The notes under the pieces are model-generated. The model saw nothing but the letters and a program-made list of their open reading frames with translations. It had not been told where the DNA came from and made no database searches. Positions 15,319 to 23,371 of a stretch of 34,074 nt of DNA are shown here, one piece after another. A program made the position numbers and the translations under genes. This DNA comes from Hymenobacter profundi (GTDB lineage: Bacteria > Bacteroidota > Bacteroidia > Cytophagales > Hymenobacteraceae). Numbering within the stretch: position 1 is the first letter of the stretch; every line of letters begins with the position of its first letter. The stretch is from the NCBI RefSeq assembly GCF_019334315.1, contig NZ_JAHWGL010000053.1, positions 1 to 34,074 of the forward strand, read 5' to 3'.

Positions 15319-16572
15319 ATGCTTCTCAACTACCTCAAGATAGCCTGGAAGGTCTTGCTCAGGCGCAAGTTTTTCACCTTCATCAGCTTGTTCGGCATCA
15401 GTTTCACGCTGATGATCTTAGTGGTGCTCTATGCGATGATCGACTACACGATAGGGCCGCACACACCCGAGAAACGCGTCGACCGCATGCTGTTCGCGAA
15501 TCGGATGCAGCTAATGTATCGCGAAGGCGGACAGAGCAATTCCTCCATCGGTTACGACTTTCTGACGCGGCACGTACGCACCCTGCACACACCAGAAAAG
15601 GTGTCGCTCAGCGAAAGTAACTTCGGTACGACGGTAGCCTACGTAGGACAACAGGTACTAAAGTTAGACCATAAACGCACCGATGGGGAATTCTGGCAGG
15701 TCCTAGATTTCGACTTCGTGTCTGGGCGGCCCTACAACTTAGACGAAGTTCGCGACGCGGCTCGCGTGGTCGTCATCAATGAGACGACTAGCCGTCGCTA
15801 CTTTGGAACCACAACTGGGGTAATAGGTCGGCCACTGGTGCTCGATGCGGTGCCGTATCGAGTGGTAGGAGTGGTACGCGACATTTCTATTTCACGAATC
15901 TTCTCCTACGCAGAAATCTGGACCCCGGTGACTACAACTACCGATAACCTGAAAGACCCCAACTACTTGGGCGGCTACCAGGCTATCATATTGGCTCGCC
16001 GGGCTGATGATTTGCAGCAGATACAGGACGAATATCAGCAGGTTGTGAATCGCCTACCTGTACCCGACCCCAAAACCTACAAGAAGGTAAACTCCTACGC
16101 TCAGCCGCTACTGGCATCGCTCACTGCACGCTTCAACAACGATGCTGGCGTTGAGGGGGGCGTAGGGCGCTTCATGAAAGTGGTGTTAAGTATGGGGTTG
16201 CTGTTTATGCTATTGCCCGCTTTGAACTTGATCAACATCAACGTGAGCCGCACATTGGAGCGCTCGGCTGAGATTGGAGTACGAAAGGCATTTGGAGCAA
16301 CAGCGGGCAACTTGGTAGGTCAGTTTCTGCTCGAAAATATCTTTCTGACCCTATTGGGGGGCATACTGGGGCTGGGGTTGGCAGCGGGAGCACTGCACCT
16401 AGTCAATGACAGTCATTTTCTGGCGTACTCCACATTCGCTCTCAACGGGCGGGTATGCGCGGTGGCACTAGGAGTAATCCTGTTTTTTGGAATTCTGTCG
16501 GGAGCCTACCCGGCTTATAAAATGTCGAAGCTACAAGCCGTGAAGGCCTTAAAAGGAGAAACTGCCGCATGA
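15319..16572 (+). CDS. ABC transporter permease 1 (MacB/FtsX type)
   Basis: Permease of 417 residues: helix 1 (about 18-42), a large periplasmic MacB-type core domain (about 45-285), then three C-terminal helices of the FtsX domain. The conserved coupling segment LININVSRTLERSAEIGVRKAFGATAGN precedes helix 3, and the protein ends in AYKMSKLQAVKALKGE. It overlaps permease 2 by 4 bp (ATGA), indicating translational coupling and probably a heterodimer. GC content is clearly lower than in the ATPase (29 of 60 G/C at 15661-15720 against 43 of 60 at 14941-15000). The pump substrate is unknown. Confidence 0.92.
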   Translation: MLLNYLKIAWKVLLRRKFFTFISLFGISFTLMILVVLYAMIDYTIGPHTPEKRVDRMLFANRMQLMYREGGQSNSSIGYDFLTRHVRTLHTPEKVSLSESNFGTTVAYVGQQVLKLDHKRTDGEFWQVLDFDFVSGRPYNLDEVRDAARVVVINETTSRRYFGTTTGVIGRPLVLDAVPYRVVGVVRDISISRIFSYAEIWTPVTTTTDNLKDPNYLGGYQAIILARRADDLQQIQDEYQQVVNRLPVPDPKTYKKVNSYAQPLLASLTARFNNDAGVEGGVGRFMKVVLSMGLLFMLLPALNLININVSRTLERSAEIGVRKAFGATAGNLVGQFLLENIFLTLLGGILGLGLAAGALHLVNDSHFLAYSTFALNGRVCAVALGVILFFGILSGAYPAYKMSKLQAVKALKGETAA

Positions 16573-17762
16573 TACGCCACCTGATTACCCTTATGTGGAA
16601 CCGCAAGCGAGCTAATGGCTTGCTCATTGTGGAGATATTTCTGGCCTTTGTGGTCTTGTTCTCGGTTGGCAGCGTGGGTGTATATACTTGGCGCAACTAC
16701 CAAACGCCTCTGGGCTTTGACTACCAAGATGTGTGGGAGATAGATCTTAACCCTGGTACGCAGCCCCGCGCAGAACAATTTGGAACCCTGCAACGCATCT
16801 TGCAGCGCCTACGGAGCACCCCAGGGATAGTAAGCGTGTCGCGTAGCGTGAGCAACACCCCGTTTGCATTCAGTGAAAACAGCACAACGCTGGATACAGG
16901 TGAGGGCACCCCACAAGGCTATGGTGATGTATACGATGCAGACGCCGAGCTACCTGAGGTAATGGGGCTACGAATAGTGGCAGGCCGGTGGTTCGACCGC
17001 CGCGACGATGCCGTAAGCCGCCGCCCACCGGTAGTAATTACCGAGCTTATGCAAAGGGCTCTTTTCCCAGATGGCCAGTCAGCAATAGGAAAAACAGTGC
17101 GCGCCAGCCTAGGCAAACCCGAAGAGTTTCAGGTGATAGGTGTGAGCGGGCCCTACCGGGCTGGCGGTGAGTTGAGCGAACCACGGCCCGGCTTCTTTCT
17201 CTATGTAAGCCCGCAGGATACGGCACGGGCAATGCAAGTTCTGCTTGTGCGGGTGCGCCCTGGTGCAGGGGCTGCCCTAGAAAAACGCATTACGAATGAT
17301 GTGCGTGCGATTAATGCTAGCTGGGAAATGGGTGTGAATCCTTTGCCTACACAACGTCTGGCTCAGCTAAAGGTGAATCTCGCACCGCCCGTAATACTAG
17401 GTATGGTATGCATATTCTTGATTGTGAACGTGGCCCTCGGCCTATTCGGCGTGCTGTGGCTCAACATCAGCCGCCGCCGGGGCGAAATTGGCGTGCGCCG
17501 CGCCATGGGCGCCACCGCTGGCAACATCAGCCTACAAGTGCTGGGCGAAATCTTGGTGCTCACTACCTTCGGGCTAGGGTTGGGGCTGCTGGTGGCGGCG
17601 CAGTTTCCGCTACTGGGCGTGATGGGCGTGCAAACTGGCGTCTACCTCACGGCCATGCTGCTGGCAGCGGGGCTGCTCTACCTGCTGGCTACTGTATGCG
17701 CGCTCTACCCCAGCCGCCTGGCGGCCGGCATTCAGCCGGCCGTGGCGCTGCGGGAAGAGTAG
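16569..17762 (+). CDS. ABC transporter permease 2 (MacB/FtsX type)
   Basis: Permease of 397 residues with the same plan as permease 1: helix near residues 16-38, a periplasmic core, and the FtsX domain with NISRRRGEIGVRRAMGATAGNI before the final helices. It ends SRLAAGIQPAVALREE. It starts inside the stop of permease 1. Base composition changes abruptly inside the gene near 17430: 31 of 60 G/C at 17341-17400 but 44 of 60 at 17461-17520. The 3' third therefore matches the GC-rich flanks while the 5' two thirds match permease 1. This suggests a recombination joint. Confidence 0.92.
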   Translation: MIRHLITLMWNRKRANGLLIVEIFLAFVVLFSVGSVGVYTWRNYQTPLGFDYQDVWEIDLNPGTQPRAEQFGTLQRILQRLRSTPGIVSVSRSVSNTPFAFSENSTTLDTGEGTPQGYGDVYDADAELPEVMGLRIVAGRWFDRRDDAVSRRPPVVITELMQRALFPDGQSAIGKTVRASLGKPEEFQVIGVSGPYRAGGELSEPRPGFFLYVSPQDTARAMQVLLVRVRPGAGAALEKRITNDVRAINASWEMGVNPLPTQRLAQLKVNLAPPVILGMVCIFLIVNVALGLFGVLWLNISRRRGEIGVRRAMGATAGNISLQVLGEILVLTTFGLGLGLLVAAQFPLLGVMGVQTGVYLTAMLLAAGLLYLLATVCALYPSRLAAGIQPAVALREE

Positions 17763-17803
17763 GCGCCTCTGAGCGGCCGGCACCTATCGCCCACCTAGCC
17801 ACT

Positions 17804-17838
17804 GCGAACCTCAGCGCCTACCTCAGCGAACCTCTGCG
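17804..17838. repeat. Short direct repeat GCGAACCTC(A/T)GCG before the response regulator
   Basis: GCGAACCTCAGCG (17804-17816) and GCGAACCTCTGCG (17826-17838), 12 of 13 identical, separated by 9 bases. It lies in the 104-bp spacer between permease 2 and the regulator gene. Function unknown. Confidence 0.6.
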
Positions 17839-17866
17839 AGAAACAACACCAGAACAACCAGACAAC

Positions 17867-19237
17867 ATGCTCCTGATAATCGACGATGACCCCGCCATTC
17901 GCATTTCGCTTGGTTTGTTGCTGAAGCAAGCCGGCTACCTCACGCAGGCCGTCGACAACCCCGAAGCAGCCCTGCAAGCGGTAGCCGCCGCGCTGCCGGA
18001 GCTGGTGCTGATGGACATGAACTTCTCCCTCGATACTACGGGTCGCGACGGCCTGCAACTACTGGCGCAGGTGAAGCAACTGGCGCCACAGGTGCCCGTG
18101 GTGCTCATCACCGGCTGGGGAAGCATTGCGCTGGCCGTGGAAGGCATGAAGGCCGGGGCTGCCGAGTTCATCACCAAGCCCTGGAACAACGACGCCCTGC
18201 TCCAGACCATTCGCACCCTACTAAGCCTACCCGTGGCGCAGGGTAGGGGGCCAGAGCCCACGCGCCGCCAGCTCGATCAACAATTCGATTTTCGGGACAT
18301 TGTGGGGCAAGATGCCGGCCTGCTACACGTGCTGCGTCAGGTAGGGCAGGTGGCGGCCACCGATGCCTCGGTGCTGATTGAGGGCGAGTCGGGTACGGGC
18401 AAGGAGCTGATTGCTGAGGCTGTGCACCGCAACAGCCCACGCCGGAACAAGGCGTTTGTGAAGGTGAACCTGGGCGGTATCTCCGCATCACTGTTTGAGA
18501 GTGAGCTGTTTGGCCACCGGCGCGGGGCCTTCACCGATGCCAAAACCGATAGGGTAGGGCGCTTCGAGCTGGCCAACGGCGGCACCATTTTTCTGGACGA
18601 AATCGGGGAGCTGGACCTGTCCTCGCAGGTGAAGCTGCTGCGCGTGCTGCAAGACCGCACCTACGAGGTGCTGGGCGACAGCAAGCCGCGCCGCCTCGAC
18701 ATTCGGGTGATTTGCGCCACCAACCGCACGCTGGCCGAGGAGGTGCGCGCCGGCCGCTTCCGTGAGGATTTGTTCTACCGCATCAACCTCATCACAGTGC
18801 GCCTGCCCGCCCTGCGCGAGCGACCCCAGGATATTCCGCTGTTGGTGCAGCACTTTGTGGCCGGGCTGCGCACCACCTACGCCCGCCCAGCCCTGAAGGT
18901 AGGCACCCGCGCCGGGCACTGGCTCCAGCAACAGCCGCTACCCGGCAACATCCGCGAGCTGAAAAACCTGGTGGAGCGCGCCGTGCTGGTCTCCGGCCAC
19001 GACGAGCTGCTGCCCGAGGATTTCCAGGCCCAGGCGCAGTCCCTACCCACCCGCACCCCCGAGCCCGGCGAGCTGCCCCCACCCGGCACCATGACGCTGG
19101 ACGAGCTGGAAGCCCAGATGATTCGCAACACCTTGGAGCATTATCAGGGCAACATCAGCCGCGTAGCTAAAGCCCTGGGCCTGAGTCGACCGGCCTTGTA
19201 TCGGAGACTAGAAAAATACGAAATCCCCTACGAATGA
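17867..19237 (+). CDS. Sigma-54-dependent response regulator (NtrC/AtoC family)
   Basis: Protein of 456 residues from the ATG at 17867. The open frame runs back to 17408 inside permease 2 but is not coding there. Receiver domain 1-118 with acidic pocket Asp6-Asp8, phosphoacceptor Asp50 and Lys104. AAA+ domain 140-380 with Walker A GESGTGKE (173-180), sigma-54 contact loop GAFTDA (220-225, the common variant of GAFTGA), Walker B IFLDEI (241-246) and an R-finger region near RPQDIPLL. Fis-type HTH at the C-terminus (GNISRVAKALGLSRPALYRRLEKY). It most likely binds the CTGTyC...GCGGACA palindromes and activates both efflux promoters, including its own. Confidence 0.95.
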   Translation: MLLIIDDDPAIRISLGLLLKQAGYLTQAVDNPEAALQAVAAALPELVLMDMNFSLDTTGRDGLQLLAQVKQLAPQVPVVLITGWGSIALAVEGMKAGAAEFITKPWNNDALLQTIRTLLSLPVAQGRGPEPTRRQLDQQFDFRDIVGQDAGLLHVLRQVGQVAATDASVLIEGESGTGKELIAEAVHRNSPRRNKAFVKVNLGGISASLFESELFGHRRGAFTDAKTDRVGRFELANGGTIFLDEIGELDLSSQVKLLRVLQDRTYEVLGDSKPRRLDIRVICATNRTLAEEVRAGRFREDLFYRINLITVRLPALRERPQDIPLLVQHFVAGLRTTYARPALKVGTRAGHWLQQQPLPGNIRELKNLVERAVLVSGHDELLPEDFQAQAQSLPTRTPEPGELPPPGTMTLDELEAQMIRNTLEHYQGNISRVAKALGLSRPALYRRLEKYEIPYE

Positions 19238-19317
19238 TAGCTGTTAGCTGCTGGCTATTAGCTATTGGCTCTCGTTCTACAAAATGCTAACAGTTAATAG
19301 CCAGTAGCTAATAGCTA
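19238..19317. repeat. Intra-operon inverted repeat between regulator and kinase
   Basis: Arms 19238-19269 and 19286-19317 pair over 32 bp with five mismatches and are built from repeated TTAGCT/CTATTA words. The left arm starts at the regulator stop codon and the right arm ends 12 bp before the kinase ATG. No U-tract. Confidence 0.75.
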
Positions 19318-19329
19318 TTATTGCTCCCC

Positions 19330-20649
19330 ATGTCCCTTCGCCTGCAATTTCTGCTTTTTGTCACGCTGATACACGCGGTACTGCTGGTGCTGGCGGCGCA
19401 ATTGCGGCATACCAACGTGCCGCTATTCATCGGTGCGGAAGTGTTGTTGCTGGTGAGCATCGGGCTGACGGTGCAACTGTACCGGGGCTTCGTACGCCCG
19501 TTTCAATTGATTGCGGCCGGTACGGAAGCTATGCAGGCCAAGGATTTCTCGTTGAAGTTTGTGCCCGTAGGCCAGCGGGAGATGGACCAGCTCATCGGCG
19601 TATACAACCACATGATAGACGAGCTGCGCCGCGAGCGGGTGACGCAGCACGAAAAGAGTTTTCTGCTGGATAGTCTGCTGCGGGCCTCACCGGCCGGGGT
19701 GCTGCTGCTGAGCTTCGACGGCACCATTGAAAGTGTGAACCCTGCCGCCGAGCGGATGCTGCAACTACCCGCCGCTGCACTCCTGGGCCAGCCATTGGCC
19801 GCCCTACCCGGCGCGTGGGGCACAGCGCTCAGCACGTTGCTGCCCGACGCGCCCCAGGTGGTGCGCCTCTCAGGCGTACAAACCTACCGCGCCCACCGCG
19901 CCCACTTTCTCGATCGGGGTTTCACGCGCTATTTTATTCTGCTGGAAGAGCTGACCCAGGAGCTGATTCGGCAGGAAAAGCAGGCCTACGAGCAACTGAT
20001 TCGGATGATGACCCACGAAATCAACAACTCCATTGGGGCTATCAACTCCATCCTGCAAAGCTTTCACCACTACGCCCCTCAGCTCCGCCCCGACGACCAG
20101 CCCGACTTCCGGGAGGCACTCGATGTATCCATTCAGCGCAACACCAACCTGAGCAACTTTGTGGGTGGTTTCGCCAACCTGGTGCGCCTACCCCCGCCTA
20201 CGCTGCAACCCACGGATGTGCACGCCCTGCTGCACCAGCTGGCGCGCCTGCTGCACGTAGTGAGCGAGCGGCGCCAGATTACCTGGCGCTGGCAGCTAAC
20301 CGACGAGCCGCTGTGGGCCTCCCTGGACCAGCAACAGCTGGAACAGGCGCTGCTCAACATCGCCAAAAATGCCCTGGAAGCCCTACCCGATGGCGGCACG
20401 CTCACTGTACGCACCCAACTCAGCCCGCCCCTCATCGAGCTGGAAAACAACGGCCCATCCATTCCGCCCGAGGTACAACAACGCTTATTCACGCCGTTTT
20501 TCAGCACCAAACGCGACGGCCAAGGCATCGGTCTCACGCTCGTGCGCGACATTCTGCTACAACATCAGTTCCCCTTCCGGCTGGAAACGGTGGCTCCCGG
20601 CCGCACAGTATTCACCATTTGGTTGGGTGAGGCGAGGGTAGGAGAGTAG
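19330..20649 (+). CDS. Membrane histidine kinase, NtrY/AtoS-like, partner of the sigma-54 regulator
   Basis: Kinase of 439 residues from the ATG at 19330; the TTG at 19321 is a less likely start. Two membrane helices (about 5-25 and 32-52) with almost no periplasmic loop, a HAMP-like linker (RPFQLIAAGTEAM...), a PAS domain (about 112-200) and a dimerisation/phosphoacceptor helix with His229 in MMTHEINNSIGAI. The ATPase domain has the N-box NIAKNALEAL and G-box DGQGIGLTLVRD. The tiny extracytoplasmic part suggests sensing within the membrane or cytoplasm, perhaps of the pump substrate or envelope state. Follows the regulator gene and is probably its cognate kinase. Confidence 0.93.
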   Translation: MSLRLQFLLFVTLIHAVLLVLAAQLRHTNVPLFIGAEVLLLVSIGLTVQLYRGFVRPFQLIAAGTEAMQAKDFSLKFVPVGQREMDQLIGVYNHMIDELRRERVTQHEKSFLLDSLLRASPAGVLLLSFDGTIESVNPAAERMLQLPAAALLGQPLAALPGAWGTALSTLLPDAPQVVRLSGVQTYRAHRAHFLDRGFTRYFILLEELTQELIRQEKQAYEQLIRMMTHEINNSIGAINSILQSFHHYAPQLRPDDQPDFREALDVSIQRNTNLSNFVGGFANLVRLPPPTLQPTDVHALLHQLARLLHVVSERRQITWRWQLTDEPLWASLDQQQLEQALLNIAKNALEALPDGGTLTVRTQLSPPLIELENNGPSIPPEVQQRLFTPFFSTKRDGQGIGLTLVRDILLQHQFPFRLETVAPGRTVFTIWLGEARVGE

Positions 20650-20671
20650 GAAGGTAAGAGGGTAGGAAGTC

Positions 20672-20935
20672 TATCATCCTGAGCATGTGGCGCAGCAAGC
20701 CAGTGTCGAAGGACTTGCTCACGATAGAACGAGTCGTTGATACACTAGTCGCCCCTGCACTCGCTCGGCTGTGCCGAGTGAGGCTTACACTTGAGAGGCT
20801 GCGCCCCGAAGCCGTCCGCGCCGCTTGCACGAAGCCGTCCCAACCGAATGCAGGCGCACGCAGCAGAGCTGCTTGGGCGTAGTGCTCACTCGGCACAGCC
20901 GAGCGAGTGCGGTAGAGAATGACGGCTAGGCTCAG
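20672..20935. repeat. Composite hairpin element with internal 26-bp inverted repeat
   Basis: TCATCCTGAGC at 20674-20684 begins a diverged copy of the dispersed hairpin family, and AATGACGGCTAGGCTC near 20918-20935 may be its decayed other end. Inside lies a perfect 26-bp inverted repeat (20757-20782 and 20885-20910). Each arm is itself a hairpin (CTCGGC-TGT-GCCGAG). The 306-bp gap 20650-20955 holds no gene. Confidence 0.75.
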
Positions 20936-20955
20936 CCCGTAATATTTCCCATCGA

Positions 20956-22026
20956 ATGGAAACCGACGGGCTAAAGCGCCCTTTTCCAGCAAACGCGAAA
21001 TCTGCCGTACTTTTGAACAGTATTCGTCCTGCCGCTTTGCTTCCTACTTCCACGCCGCTTTTTTCGTCTGATGACCGCTACCGGGTGCGGTGCGCGGTGC
21101 CGCCCGCGCCCGATGCTACCCTGCCGCTGGCCTACGAGCCCTACCTATACCTGCGGCCGGCGCACATAGCCTTGCAGCACGCCCCCGGCGAGACGCTATT
21201 CTTCTACCTCGAAGATCATCAGCAGGGCCAGACGGTAGGGCAATGGCCGCTGACCGTAGTAGAACACCAAGCCTATAGCCCCTGGCAAGCGCCGTTCGGG
21301 GGCATGCAGGTAGCACCCGGGGTACCAGCGGCCACCACGCGAGCCTTTGCGACGGCGGTGCACCAAACCCTAGTGACAAACGGAGTAGCACGGGTGCACC
21401 TGCGCGCCTACCCCACAAGTTACGACGAGGCCGCTAGCAACGTGTTGCTCCCTGTCTTTGAGGAACTGGGCTACCGCATCACGCTGACGGAAACCAGCTA
21501 CACACTGCCATTGGCGCAGTCTTTTGAAGGAGGACTACATCCCTCGGCGCGACGCCGGCTGCGCAAGTGCCACCGCCACGGCCTGCGCGTGGAGCAAGAA
21601 ACGCCGCTTTTCCTACCTCTGGCGTATGCGTTCATGCAGCAGTGTCGGCAAGAAAAGAACCAAAGGATGTCGTTGCCGCTAGAGCGGCTGCAAGCCTTAT
21701 TTCGCGCCTTTTCCAACGACTATTTCCTGTTCTCGGTGCGCGATGCGGCCGGCGCCTGGGCCGCCATGACGGTGCTCACCCGCGTCAGCGATGAGGTGCT
21801 CCACTGCATCCACCCAGCTAGCCCACTCAGTTGGAATACGTTTAGCCCCGCCATTTTGCTCACCCAAGGCCTGCACGCTTTTGGTCAAGCCAGCGGCTAC
21901 CGCCTCCTCGACCTAAGCACCTCCACACTCCCCGAAGGCCCCAGCGAGTCTATGTACGCCTTCAAGCGTCACCTCGGCGGCGTAGCTAGCCCCCGCCTGA
22001 CACTGGAGTGGCGAGCTGGTGTGTAG
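20956..22026 (+). CDS. GNAT/FemAB-like acyltransferase 1 of the polysaccharide cluster
   Basis: Protein of up to 356 residues with the double-GNAT (BioF2/CelD-like) pattern. The key region is FEGGLHPSARRRLRKCHRHGLRVEQE followed by a second GNAT half with FLFSVRDAAGAWAAMTVLTR and a C-terminal LLDLSTSTLPEGPSESMYAFKRHLG. Such enzymes transfer aminoacyl or acyl groups to sugars or peptidoglycan, but the substrate is unknown. A -7 box TACTTTTG sits at 21008-21015, inside the first 20 codons. The true start may be a TTG at 21037; the ATG at 20956 is kept because it is the only early ATG in frame. Confidence 0.8.
   Translation: METDGLKRPFPANAKSAVLLNSIRPAALLPTSTPLFSSDDRYRVRCAVPPAPDATLPLAYEPYLYLRPAHIALQHAPGETLFFYLEDHQQGQTVGQWPLTVVEHQAYSPWQAPFGGMQVAPGVPAATTRAFATAVHQTLVTNGVARVHLRAYPTSYDEAASNVLLPVFEELGYRITLTETSYTLPLAQSFEGGLHPSARRRLRKCHRHGLRVEQETPLFLPLAYAFMQQCRQEKNQRMSLPLERLQALFRAFSNDYFLFSVRDAAGAWAAMTVLTRVSDEVLHCIHPASPLSWNTFSPAILLTQGLHAFGQASGYRLLDLSTSTLPEGPSESMYAFKRHLGGVASPRLTLEWRAGV
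21008..21015 (+). promoter_or_regulatory. Possible Bacteroidota -7 box (TACTTTTG)
   Basis: Exact TAnnTTTG, same octamer as the promoter at 7049. A T-rich stretch (20982-20985) stands 22 bp upstream in place of TTTG. If real, transcription of the polysaccharide genes would start near 21020, after the annotated ATG. Confidence 0.45.
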
Positions 22027-22036
22027 TGAAATAGTG

Positions 22037-22092
22037 AGTTTAACGTTCTGCTGGTGCAACTTGCGCCATCTGCGCGGCTAGAACGTCAAACT
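22037..22092. repeat. Intra-operon inverted repeat before the flippase
   Basis: AGTTTAACGTTCT (22037-22049) and AGAACGTCAAACT (22080-22092) pair with one mismatch. An inner hairpin, GGTGCAACTTGCGCC, is also visible. It fills the 88-bp gap between two co-directional genes and lacks a U-tract. Confidence 0.65.
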
Positions 22093-22114
22093 CATCACCA
22101 TCTCATAACTCCCC

Positions 22115-23371
22115 ATGTCCACGCTACAACGGTTTCTGAGGGGCTCGGCGGGGGCGGGGGTGGCCGTGGTGGCGCGGGGGGTAGGGGCAGTGGTGCTCAA
22201 TAAGCTGCTGGCCGTGTACGGTGGCCCCGGTGGGTTCACGCTGCTGGCGCACTTTCAGAACCTGCTAGGCCTATTCACTACCCTGCCCGGTGAGGGCGTG
22301 AACGTGGGAATCACCAAATACTTGGCGCCGTTGCGGGCTGGCTCAGGACGCTACCGGGCGTGGTTGGGCGCCGGGGTGCTGCTAAATGCGGGCACGCTGC
22401 TGTTGAGCATGGCGTTGCTGCTGCTGCGTCCGGCTCTGCTCACAGAGCTGCTGGGGCCGGGCCTGATGCTACGGCTGGGCTTCGGGGTAGGGATAGTACT
22501 GCTAGTGAGCTACGCGCTGCTGCAAACGCTGTTGCTGGCGGCTGGCCGGTTGCGCCACTACGTGCCACTCACGGTGGTGCTGAGTGGCGTGAGCGTAGCT
22601 GCCGTGGCGGTAGTGCTCCTGCGGGGCGGCTCGGCAGGCGAGGCCCTGCTGGCCTACCTGCTGGCCCAGGGTAGTATGGCCGTGCCGGCATTGTGGCTGG
22701 CGTTTCGGGGTGGACTGGTGCACCGCTGGCGCGGCCAGATGAGTGCGGCCGCACTACGGGGGCTGGGCCGGTTTCTGCTGATGGCCGTGAGCCTACTGCT
22801 CTTCGGCAAAGCCGTAGATTTTGCCGTGCGCGACCTGCTGATAGCCCGCTATGGCCTGGCCCGCACCGATTTGTGGCAGGCCGTAGTGAAACTATCTGAC
22901 AATTACACGATGGTGTTTTCGGCGGTGATAAGTAGTGTATACTATCCCCGGCTGGCGGCGCTAGTGGGCCAGCCAGCCGCCATGCGGCGCTACGTCCGCA
23001 CGGTGCTCCTGCTACTGGCGCCGGTACTGGCCGTGGGCCTCAGCCTTATTTATCTGCTGCAAGGTTGGCTGCTGCCCCTGCTGTTCGAGCCGCGCTTTCT
23101 GGCGGCCCGGCCCTTGCTTGCGCCCCAACTGCTGGGCGACTGGGCCAAATTTCTGAGCTGGCTGCTGCTGTATCAGCTTACGGCCCGCGCCCAGGTAGGG
23201 CGCTATGTGGCGGTGCAAATAGGGGCCGCCGCACTCTACGTAAGCTTGCTGGCCGTATTGTTGCCGCGCTATCAACTGCTGGGCGCCACATTAACTCACG
23301 CCGTGCACTATTGCCTGCTGCTAGTAGCATGCGCCGTATATTTCCGGGCCGATTGGCGCACTTCACCATGA
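22115..23371 (+). CDS. Wzx-type polysaccharide flippase (MOP/MATE-like)
   Basis: Membrane protein of 418 residues with about twelve hydrophobic segments and very few charged residues. The N-terminal half, VLNKLLAVYGGPGGFTLLAHFQNLLGLFTTLPGEGVNVGITKYLA, is the pattern seen in O-antigen translocases of the WzxE group. It would flip lipid-linked oligosaccharide units across the inner membrane. Its stop overlaps the start of the next glycosyltransferase (ATGA), so the two are translationally coupled. Confidence 0.88.
   Translation: MSTLQRFLRGSAGAGVAVVARGVGAVVLNKLLAVYGGPGGFTLLAHFQNLLGLFTTLPGEGVNVGITKYLAPLRAGSGRYRAWLGAGVLLNAGTLLLSMALLLLRPALLTELLGPGLMLRLGFGVGIVLLVSYALLQTLLLAAGRLRHYVPLTVVLSGVSVAAVAVVLLRGGSAGEALLAYLLAQGSMAVPALWLAFRGGLVHRWRGQMSAAALRGLGRFLLMAVSLLLFGKAVDFAVRDLLIARYGLARTDLWQAVVKLSDNYTMVFSAVISSVYYPRLAALVGQPAAMRRYVRTVLLLLAPVLAVGLSLIYLLQGWLLPLLFEPRFLAARPLLAPQLLGDWAKFLSWLLLYQLTARAQVGRYVAVQIGAAALYVSLLAVLLPRYQLLGATLTHAVHYCLLLVACAVYFRADWRTSP

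Noticed and set aside
15527..15534. GGCGGACA inside permease 1 as a third activator site
   Set aside because: Single half-site within coding sequence with no opposite arm; expected by chance.
17408..17866. N-terminal extension of the response regulator
   Set aside because: The 153 extra codons overlap permease 2 in another frame and read as low-complexity Arg/Gly/His. The receiver domain starts properly at 17867.
19815..20630. 271-codon open frame inside the histidine kinase gene, + strand, other frame
   Set aside because: Composition is that of an out-of-frame reading of GC-rich DNA (Arg/Pro/Ala-rich). The kinase frame has all catalytic motifs.
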